Source: Novosphingobium taihuense (GTDB lineage: Bacteria > Pseudomonadota > Alphaproteobacteria > Sphingomonadales > Sphingomonadaceae). Taken from it: a stretch of 64,000 nt of DNA. The stretch covers positions 124,001 to 188,000 of the forward strand of contig NZ_VLKJ01000005.1 in NCBI RefSeq assembly GCF_007830315.1, given 5' to 3'. This document shows positions 52,835 through 59,694 of the stretch, in pieces; position 1 is the first letter of the stretch, and every line of letters begins with the position of its first letter. A program made the translations under genes and the position numbers. Under the pieces are notes generated by a model that saw nothing but the letters and a program-made list of their open reading frames with translations, made no database searches and had not been told where the DNA came from.

Positions 52835-53880
52835 CTAGGCCGCGTTCTCCTCGGCGCGGATCTGGCTTTCGAGGCGACGGCGAACCTTGAGCGCCCCGGT
52901 ATCGCAGCGGGCCGATATCTCCCTCGGCGAGTTTCAAGCCCTTGCAGAACCAGTTCGATCGCCTCGATCGCGGCCTTGTCCTGCGGCTGGATGAGCAGGC
53001 CCATATCAACATGAACATTGCTTAGCGCCGGGTTGCTCGTGGCAAAATCGCGTGAGGTGATCACGAAGTAGTGCAGCGATCCCGGCGTTTCCGGCGTGAT
53101 GACATGCAGGTAGTTCTGGGTGCCAAGTCGCTTGCCGCTGCCGCTGTCGAAGAGATCGCCGCCGGTGCGGATCAGGTGCGGGCCAAAGTATTCGGCGTCA
53201 AATGACTGGTCGAGCGGGCCATCGTGTTCGGGAAACATCAGCTTGAAGAAGGGGTTTGACGGCAACGCCTTGCCGATGCGGCGGACGTTCAGGCTTTGCG
53301 GCGTTTCGACGAGTTCCACCGGGAGGCTGGCGACCTTGTCGCCCGCCGGGATGGTGTCGGCGTGGATGAAGCTGACGTGGCTGAGGTCGAGCAGGTTGTC
53401 GATCAGCAGGGTGTAGCGGGCGGCGATCCTTGCCGGCATGTGCTGTTCGGTGGCCCATGCCGGATTGTCGGGGCCCAGAGCTTCCATGTCGGGCAGCAAC
53501 GCTTCGTCTGCCAGCGCTTCCGGGCCGGTCCAGATCCAGACGAGGCCGCCGCGTTCTGCCACCGGATAGCGGCGAAGGTCCGCGCCGGTCGGGAGGGCAG
53601 TCTGTGAGGGCACAGCTTCAAGCGCACCGGACGCGGCGAAGGTGAACCCGTGATAGCCACAGCGCACGCTGTCGCCGACGAGGCAGCTTTTCTCGAGCGG
53701 GAAGGCCCGGTGGGGGCACAGGCCCGAGAGGACGACCGCATTGCCCTGTTCGGTGCGGTAGAGGATGACCCGCTCGCCAAGGATGGTCCGGCCGAACAAT
53801 TCGCGCGTGACTTCAGACGAATAGGCCGCAGCCCACCACTGGTTGCGTGGATAGGGCTGGCGCGTCTTGTGAGGGTGCAT
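52835..53880 (-). CDS. Rieske oxygenase (VanA/phenoxybenzoate-type) with a probable C-terminal frameshift
   Basis: ATG 53880 follows GGGAGA and gives a typical VanA-type N-terminus (PYPRNQWWAAAYSSEV). Rieske ligands are Cys55/His57 in GLCPHRAFP and Cys74/His77 in VRCGYHGF; the iron site is DNLLDLSHVSFIH. The frame is conserved to DKAAIEAIELVLQGLE; it then turns into Arg/Ser-rich sequence running to 52549. Near 52913-52930 a change of frame restores EISARCDTGALKVRRRLESQ and a stop at 52835, the usual family ending. A one-base loss (or two-base gain) therefore breaks the last 30 residues, as a real mutation or a sequencing error. It is divergent from a TetR gene across two palindromes. Confidence 0.85.
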
Positions 53881-53911
53881 TGGTCTTCTCCCGGTAACTC
53901 GTCGCCCGTTG

Positions 53912-53947
53912 TTTGGCATTTGCCAAAGATATTTGTCAATTGCCAAA
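53912..53947. promoter_or_regulatory. Twin palindromic operator, probably for the adjacent TetR regulator
   Basis: Two 16-bp inverted repeats, TTTGGCATTTGCCAAA (53912-53927) and TTTGTCAATTGCCAAA (53932-53947), have centres exactly 20 bp apart, two helical turns. They lie between the divergent Rieske and TetR genes. Confidence 0.8.
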
Positions 53948-53967
53948 ACCCGTGGCATCCCTCCGCC

Positions 53968-54588
53968 ATGTCAGCCAGACCTGCCCGCTATGCTCCTGCC
54001 GCGAATCGCGAAGCCATTCTCGAGGCGGCGCTCGAGGTCTTTGCCGAGGAAGGCTATGTAGGTGCGAGTACGCGCCGGATTGCTGCCGCTGCCGGGATCG
54101 AACCGGGACATCTGGCCTATTACTTTCCCACCAAACGCGCGCTTTGGCAGGCCGTGATCGAGGCTTTTGCGCGCGATGGCGAGGCCGTCTTGCGCTCGGT
54201 GCTCGCGCAGCACGACTGCCGTCCCGCACGCGAAGTGCTGCCGCGGATGCTCGATGCCCTGCTGCGCAGCTTTGCGGCAAACCCCCGGCTTACACGCCTG
54301 ATGCTGCAGGAATTCTCGGTCTCGGGCGAGCGGCACGACTGGGTTGCGCAAAGCTTCGGCGTGCCGGTGTGGGAAATCCTGCACCCACTCTTTGCCGAGC
54401 TGGAAAGCGAAGGTCTGCTCTCGGGCGCCAATGCGGCGGCAGCTTACATGAGCCTCCTTGGCGGCGCCTTGCTGGCGTTCGGCACGCGCGACTATTTCCT
54501 CGGGCTCAGTGGTTGCGATCCCACTAGCGAGCCAGAGCTGTCACGCTACATTGATCTGCTTTTGCGACCCTTGCTGCAAAAGGCCTGA
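53968..54588 (+). CDS. TetR-family transcriptional regulator
   Basis: This protein has 206 residues from ATG 53968. The HTH region is REAILEAALEVFAEEGYVGA, then TRRIAAAAGIEPGHLAYYFP and TKRALWQAVIEAF, a standard TetR N-terminus. The C-terminal domain (about 90-205) is of the unnamed ligand-binding type. It is divergent from the Rieske oxygenase, and the two palindromes 20 bp upstream are its likely binding sites, so it would repress itself and the oxygenase. Its stop and that of the convergent SDR share the octamer TGAATTCA. Confidence 0.92.
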   Translation: MSARPARYAPAANREAILEAALEVFAEEGYVGASTRRIAAAAGIEPGHLAYYFPTKRALWQAVIEAFARDGEAVLRSVLAQHDCRPAREVLPRMLDALLRSFAANPRLTRLMLQEFSVSGERHDWVAQSFGVPVWEILHPLFAELESEGLLSGANAAAAYMSLLGGALLAFGTRDYFLGLSGCDPTSEPELSRYIDLLLRPLLQKA

Positions 54589-54590
54589 AT

Positions 54591-55409
54591 TCAGCCCTCC
54601 GCCATAGCCTTTGCCACCGCCGCGTTGATTTCCTCACGCATGGGATTCCGGCGCAAGGTCAGGCCGCCGTTTACCTGCAGGTTCTCGCCCGTCATGAAGC
54701 ATTCGTCGCTGGCGAGGAAGACTACGGCGGCGGCAACGTCTTCCGAGGTGCCCCAACGGCCGAGCGGGTAGGACTTGCGGAAGCTCTCGAACAGGCCGGG
54801 GACCTGTTTGGCATCGGCGTTCATCGGCGTGTCGGTGAGGCCGGGGGAGATCGAATTGGCGCGGATGCCTTCGTGCCCGAATTCATGGGCGATGCAGCGC
54901 ACGATGTGATCGGTGCCGGCCTTGGTGCCCATGTAGATCGCGTGATCGTTGAGCATGATAGTGGCAGTGGCTGAACTGATCGTCATCAGCGAACCGCCGC
55001 GACCGCCGAGCGACCTTGCCATCTTGCGGATCATTGCCTGGAAAAACTGGTGCGGGCCGACCAACTGCAGCGCGCTCATTGCGTCAAGCTCCGCGCGGGT
55101 GACTTCGAGGAAGGGCTTGAGCAGTCCCCAGCCGGTGGCATTGATCGCGATGTCGATGCCGCCGAGCCTTTCTGCTGCGCTTTCGGCAAGGGCGGTGACG
55201 CTGGCTTCTTCGGTAATGTCGCAGGCGGTCCATTCGCAGCCGGTGCGGGTGGCAAAGTCCTTGAGCACCGCTTCCTTGCGGCCTGCGACGAGCACTTTCG
55301 CGCCTTCGTCCAACAGGCGCTGCGCGATGACCTGGCCCATGTTGCCTTCGCTGCTGGCACCGAGCACCACGGCAGTCTTGCCTTCGAGACGCCCAAAAGC
55401 CTTGGTCAT
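54591..55409 (-). CDS. Short-chain dehydrogenase/reductase
   Basis: This SDR has 272 residues from ATG 55409, seven bases after GGGAG; an in-frame ATG six codons earlier is possible. The cofactor motif is atypical, VVLGASSEGNMGQVIA, instead of TGxxxGIG. NATG replaces NNAG, and the catalytic pair is in LNDHAIYMGTKAGTDHIVR (YMGTK). GRKE after the second strand favours NADP(H). It is monocistronic, with a divergent SDR 141 bp away. Substrate unknown. Confidence 0.87.
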   Translation of the reverse strand: MTKAFGRLEGKTAVVLGASSEGNMGQVIAQRLLDEGAKVLVAGRKEAVLKDFATRTGCEWTACDITEEASVTALAESAAERLGGIDIAINATGWGLLKPFLEVTRAELDAMSALQLVGPHQFFQAMIRKMARSLGGRGGSLMTISSATATIMLNDHAIYMGTKAGTDHIVRCIAHEFGHEGIRANSISPGLTDTPMNADAKQVPGLFESFRKSYPLGRWGTSEDVAAAVVFLASDECFMTGENLQVNGGLTLRRNPMREEINAAVAKAMAEG

Positions 55410-55550
55410 GTCCTTGCTCCCAATCATGTTTGCGACTGGCTACCACCACAGGGCGTCAGGCATTTCCTGTTCAAAAGGGGAGTGGCTTGGCATGGCTGCC
55501 CCCTTCAAGAACGCTGCAACGGATTCTGCACGGGATAGAGGAGCAACAAG

Positions 55551-56309
55551 ATGGATCTCGGACTCAAGGGCAAAAAGGTCATCCTGACCGGCGGCAGCCG
55601 TGGCATCGGCCGCGCCGCACTTGAAATCTTTGCAGAAGAGGGCTGCGATGTGGCTTTCTTCTCACGCAACCCGGAACAGGTTGCAGCCACCGTCGAATCG
55701 CTTTCCCGCCATGGAGGCAAGGTCATCGGCGAAGCGTTCGACATGACTGACCACGATGCTTACCGGTCCTGGCTGACATCGGCCGCCGAAAAACTTGGCG
55801 GCTGCGACATCTTCGTCCCCGGCGCAAGCGCATCCGGTTCGGGCGCGACGGGCGACTGGGACGCCTGCTTCAACGCCGACATCAAAGGCACCGTGATCGG
55901 CTGCGAAGTGCTCGAACCCTGGCTGGAGAAGAGCGGTGCGGGCGCGATCGTGATCATGTCGAGCACGGCTGGTGTCGAGACGTTCGTCGTTCCGCAGGCT
56001 TTCAATACCATCAAGGGCGCTCTGCTGACCTACTCGAAGCAACTCGGTCAGGCGCTTGGACCCAAGGGTATCCGCGTCAACGCCGTATCGCCGGGGCCAA
56101 TCGCATTCCCAGGTGGAAACTGGGAAGCGATCAAAGCTGCAGCACCCGAACTCTACAACGCGACAGAAGCACAGTTCGCACTTGGGCGCTGGGGCGGACC
56201 GGAAGAAGTGGCCAAGACGATCGTGTTCCTTGCCAGCCCGGCATCGTCATATACCACCGGCACCAATGTGGTGATCGACGGCGGGTACACCAAGCGGGTC
56301 CAGTTCTGA
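55551..56309 (+). CDS. SDR-fold protein with Phe in place of the catalytic Tyr
   Basis: This 252-residue protein has an intact cofactor motif (ILTGGSRGIGRAALEIF) and the usual C-terminal GTNVVIDGGYTKRVQF. At the active site, where SDRs have YxxxK, it reads QAFNTIKGALLTYSKQ: the Tyr is Phe, the Lys is kept. Ser in IVIMSSTAGVE is present. Loss of the Tyr hydroxyl normally abolishes oxidoreductase activity, so it may be a non-catalytic or lyase-type paralogue, or a recently damaged gene (TAC to TTC is a single change). ATG 55551 lies five bases after GCAACAA, with no strong ribosome-binding site. Confidence 0.85.
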   Translation: MDLGLKGKKVILTGGSRGIGRAALEIFAEEGCDVAFFSRNPEQVAATVESLSRHGGKVIGEAFDMTDHDAYRSWLTSAAEKLGGCDIFVPGASASGSGATGDWDACFNADIKGTVIGCEVLEPWLEKSGAGAIVIMSSTAGVETFVVPQAFNTIKGALLTYSKQLGQALGPKGIRVNAVSPGPIAFPGGNWEAIKAAAPELYNATEAQFALGRWGGPEEVAKTIVFLASPASSYTTGTNVVIDGGYTKRVQF

Positions 56310-56337
56310 GGAACAGGCCAAGAGCATCGGGGGTAGG

Positions 56338-56607
56338 GGGATCCAGCACATCAGGTTCTCTGTCCCCGATCTCTACAAGGCGCGCGCGTTCTGCCTCTAA
56401 CTGCTGGTAGCGGTGGAGGGCATCGCGGTGGACGAACAGGGCCGCAAGCATGGCTATGCCGCGACCTATTACCGGGACTTGCTCGGCAACGTGTTCGAGA
56501 TCATGGAGATTTGTGATGATCCGTGCATCCACCCCATTTGGCCTGCAGGCGAGGGCGTGATTGCGCCGAACAGAGAGTGCCTCCCCGTTTCGTCGTTTCC
56601 GCGCTAA
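56338..56607 (+). pseudogene. Remnant of a VOC-family (glyoxalase/dioxygenase-fold) gene
   Basis: In one frame, GIQHIRFSVPDLYKARAFCL (56338-56397) matches a VOC N-terminus, then TAA at 56398, and the same frame continues with VAVEGIAVDEQGRKHGYAAT and YYRDLLGNVFEIMEICDD, a VOC C-terminus. The centre of a normal 120-130-residue VOC protein is missing and a stop interrupts the rest. No start codon precedes it. The remaining gap to 56821 shows no gene. Confidence 0.7.
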
Positions 56608-56821
56608 CGCAAATCCAGCGATGAAAGGGCCGCCGCATCCCGGCGGCACTTTTTGCGCTCCATGGAATCCCCCTGTCGTGTGAATGACGGGGCATTTTGA
56701 AAAACCGGCAGGTTGGATTGTTTCCCCAGGGAAACAGGCTGGAACAAGCCACGACCACAGTGGGTGGCTGCGCCATCTTTCTCGCCTTCGGTCAAATGAC
56801 GCGGCCCTGCTTCCTGGCCGC

Positions 56822-57781
56822 CTAGGTTTTCGTGCCCTCCGCGAGCGCCTGTGCCGGTGCGCCGAGCACGGCCTGACGGAGATCGAGCGAACGCAAGAAC
56901 ATCGGCCCGCATTCTTCGAGGAACTGCGTCGGCTTCATGCCGAGAAACTGGTGTGCTTCACGGATGAAGTGCGAGTAATCGGTGTACCCTGCATCGATGG
57001 CAAGTGCACGTCTGCCAGGACCACCGCGGATCAATGCGTGAAGAGAGCGAAGAAATCGCGTGCGCCGGATAAGAACCTTCGGCGGGAAGCCGAAGGCCTT
57101 GAGGCAGAACCTCTCAAGGGTGCGAGACATGAGGCCAAGCTCGTCAGCCAACTGGCTGACCGAACGCAGGTTCGGGGAGAGCAGAGCAGACAGGAGCTGT
57201 TTGATCAACTGCTCGTCCCGATGCGGTTCGTCCATGTGCTTGAGGAACCATTGGTCAAAGATCTGAGGGATGTCTTGTGGTTCGGCGTAACTCCGCAGTT
57301 GCTGTGCAAGGGCATCGACCGAGGTGCCAAGAACCTCGCGTGCAGCGACGACCCTGTTCGCGAGGCCGGCTGCGGAACTCCTGCTAAGACGCGCCCATCC
57401 TGCAGGCGTGATGCCTGCGCCGACTACTGCTCCACCGTAGCTTTCCGACCAGCAGACTGTGGAAGAGGGGCCGAAAAGCGATACGCTGGGTACGCGCTGC
57501 GCCTCGTGCTTGTCGAACTGGACTTGCCAATGCGTGTCCGGATCGATCAGGATGCGAAGATTGAACCAAGCTGGCTGGAACACGTCGCGATGGGTTCTGC
57601 CCTCGGGTGGTTTGACAGAATAGAGGTGGTAGCCGCTGATCAACCCTTCCAGTTGCGCCGTCGGCTTCCAATATTCCATTTGCAGGGCGGATGACAGCTT
57701 TGCGCCATCGGCGTGAGAGTGTGTTGCGATCGACATGAATTGCAAGAATGCCCCGTGCCAGACAGGTTCTGGACGCGACAT
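56822..57781 (-). CDS. AraC-family transcriptional regulator
   Basis: This protein has about 319 residues from ATG 57781; a start at 57826 would overlap the neighbouring SDR and is less likely. The C-terminal AraC DNA-binding domain (about 210-300) has SVSQLADELGLMSRTLERF for the first HTH and RALAIDAGYTDYSHFIREA for the second, followed by HQFLGMKPTQF. The N-terminal part is not a recognisable cupin and is likely the effector domain. It is the last gene of the unit MDR-SDR-AraC, which is divergent from the TonB receptor at 59695, a likely target. Confidence 0.88.
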   Translation of the reverse strand: MSRPEPVWHGAFLQFMSIATHSHADGAKLSSALQMEYWKPTAQLEGLISGYHLYSVKPPEGRTHRDVFQPAWFNLRILIDPDTHWQVQFDKHEAQRVPSVSLFGPSSTVCWSESYGGAVVGAGITPAGWARLSRSSAAGLANRVVAAREVLGTSVDALAQQLRSYAEPQDIPQIFDQWFLKHMDEPHRDEQLIKQLLSALLSPNLRSVSQLADELGLMSRTLERFCLKAFGFPPKVLIRRTRFLRSLHALIRGGPGRRALAIDAGYTDYSHFIREAHQFLGMKPTQFLEECGPMFLRSLDLRQAVLGAPAQALAEGTKT

Positions 57782-57800
57782 CCAACGGTTGGCGCGGGCT

Positions 57801-58517
57801 TTAGTGCCGCACCATTGCTCCGCCATCTACCCAGACGCCGTGCCCTGACATGAAACGGGCATCGTCGCTGCACAGGAAGGCGATTACATCAGCAATGTCC
57901 TCCGGCTGGCCGAGGCGGCGCAAGGGGGCTTTGTTTTCCCAGAAGGTGCGGAATTCGGGCATGTCGGTAAAGGCGGGCGCCGTCATCGGCGTGGCGATGG
58001 CGCCGGGCTGCACGCAATTGACGGTGACGCCAAACGGTCCAAGCTCGGCCGCGACCGATTTGGTGAAGCCGAGGACTGCGTGCTTTGACGCGGAATAGGC
58101 GGCAAGGCCTTCGTCGCCGTGGCTCGAGGTGGTTGAGCCGATGGTGACGATGCGGCCGTTGCCAGCAGCCTTGAGGTGCGGCGTCGCATCGCGGACGAGG
58201 CGGAAGACCGCGACAAGGTTCACTTCCAGCACGCGCAGGAAATAGGCATCGTCGTGGCCTTCGAGCGGATGGAAAGCGCTGATTCCCGCGCAGGGGACCA
58301 GCGTATCGAGTCCACCCATCTTTGCTATGGCCTGTTCGACAAGGCGGGCATTGGCGTCGGGCCGGGTCAGGTCGGCGATGAAATCGACCTCGCCCTGCAC
58401 GTCGGCGGTGAAGACCTGCGCTCCGTCCGCGCGCAGGCGCGCAGCGGTGGCAGCGCCGATGCCCGAGGCTGCGCCGGTGACAATGGCTTTCCTGCCGTCG
58501 AGGCGATCAGAGGCCAT
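57801..58517 (-). CDS. Short-chain dehydrogenase/reductase
   Basis: This 238-residue SDR has TGAASGIG at the cofactor site, an Asp in FTADVQGEVDF that favours NAD(H), PCAG at the NNAG position, Ser in VTIGSTTSSHG, and the catalytic YSASK in GLAAYSASKHAVLGF. GHGVWVDGGAMVRH closes the fold. It overlaps the preceding reductase gene by 11 bp, so they are co-transcribed and probably act in sequence. Substrate unknown. Confidence 0.9.
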   Translation of the reverse strand: MASDRLDGRKAIVTGAASGIGAATAARLRADGAQVFTADVQGEVDFIADLTRPDANARLVEQAIAKMGGLDTLVPCAGISAFHPLEGHDDAYFLRVLEVNLVAVFRLVRDATPHLKAAGNGRIVTIGSTTSSHGDEGLAAYSASKHAVLGFTKSVAAELGPFGVTVNCVQPGAIATPMTAPAFTDMPEFRTFWENKAPLRRLGQPEDIADVIAFLCSDDARFMSGHGVWVDGGAMVRH

Positions 58518-59529
58518 CGGCGATCTTCAGTACGAGCTTGCCGGTGTTGGCACCCGTGAACAGGCGCATGAAGGCGTCGTAGGCGTTCTCCAGCCCTGTC
58601 TGGACGTCTTCGTCGATGCGCAGGCGGCCCTGTGCCATCCATTCGGCCATGATCGCGCCGCCTTCGGCAAAGCGCGGGGCGTAGTCCATGATCAGGTAGC
58701 CGTAGAGCGTGGCCTGCTGGGTGAGGATCGACCAGAGGTTGCGCGCGCCGACCTTTTCAGGCGAATTGTACTCGCTGATCAGCCCGCACAGAACGATGCG
58801 CGCGTGCTTGGCGAGGTTGAGCAATTCGGCATCAAACACATCGCCGCCGACATTCTCGAAGATCACATCGGCACCGTCGGGCGCGGCCTGGCGAATCTCT
58901 GCGGCAAGCTGGGTGACCGACTTGCCCTTGTAATCGATGGCGGCGTCGAAGCCGTAGTCGTCGATCAAGCGCCGGCACTTGTCTGGCCCGCCGGCAATGC
59001 CGATCACCCGGCAGCCAAGGATCTTGCCAATCTGGCCGACTGCCGAGCCGACAGCCCCCGCAGCGCCCGAGACGAGCAGGGTTTCGCCCGGCTTGGGCTT
59101 GGCAACGTCGATCAGGCCGAAATAGGCGGTAAGGCCGACAGCACCCATCGCGGAGAGGAACCGCGATGGCGAATCTACCAGGCCTGTATCAACCTTCATG
59201 GTAAATCCTCCAGCAACGTTGACCGAGTAGTCCTCGAGCGCATTGAGGCCCATGACCCAGTCGCCCACGGCGAAATCGGGGGTGTTCGAAGCGGCGACGA
59301 CGCCGATCGTCGAGGCGCGCACCGGGTCACCAAGCGGGATCGGCGGCATGTAGCTTGGCGCGTCGTCCATCCAGCCGCGCTGGGCCGGGTCGAGGGAAGC
59401 ATAGCAATTGCGCACGACGAAGCCGCCTTCGGGAGCCAATGGAACCGCTTCTTCTACAAGCGAAAAATCTTCGGGCACCGGGGTTCCGTGGGGACGGCGC
59501 GCAAGCAGGAATCGGCGATTGACGGTCAT
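58507..59529 (-). CDS. NADP-dependent medium-chain reductase (CurA/prostaglandin-reductase-like)
   Basis: This enzyme has 340 residues from ATG 59529, behind GGGAGAGATC. Zinc-binding cysteines are absent. Family marks are SLDPAQRGWMDDAPSYMPP, ETLLVSGAAGAVGSAVGQIG (NADP-binding, about 145-164), GGPDKCRRLIDDYGFDAAID and FENVGGDVFDAEL. Relatives reduce the C=C bond of enones and CoA-free unsaturated ketones. It is the first gene of the unit MDR-SDR-AraC and is divergent from a TonB receptor 165 bp away. Confidence 0.9.
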   Translation of the reverse strand: MTVNRRFLLARRPHGTPVPEDFSLVEEAVPLAPEGGFVVRNCYASLDPAQRGWMDDAPSYMPPIPLGDPVRASTIGVVAASNTPDFAVGDWVMGLNALEDYSVNVAGGFTMKVDTGLVDSPSRFLSAMGAVGLTAYFGLIDVAKPKPGETLLVSGAAGAVGSAVGQIGKILGCRVIGIAGGPDKCRRLIDDYGFDAAIDYKGKSVTQLAAEIRQAAPDGADVIFENVGGDVFDAELLNLAKHARIVLCGLISEYNSPEKVGARNLWSILTQQATLYGYLIMDYAPRFAEGGAIMAEWMAQGRLRIDEDVQTGLENAYDAFMRLFTGANTGKLVLKIADGL

Positions 59530-59694
59530 TATGATCTCTCCCGGAGTGTCGTCCGAACGTTGCGACAAGCATGGAACATGCACCGTCAGAGGCACCTGTA
59601 ACAAGTCGCAGTTGGTTCGCGGAGCGCAGCAGTGGATGAAAGAGGAGAGCCATCGCCACCTAGCGGGCGAGGTCACCCTTGAGGGAGGATACTC

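Noticed and set aside
59560-59611. Inverted TTGCGACAAG / CAAGTCGCAG between reductase and TonB receptor, possible AraC site
   Set aside because: Halves are short, imperfect and 32 bp apart; AraC sites are usually direct repeats. Evidence is too thin.
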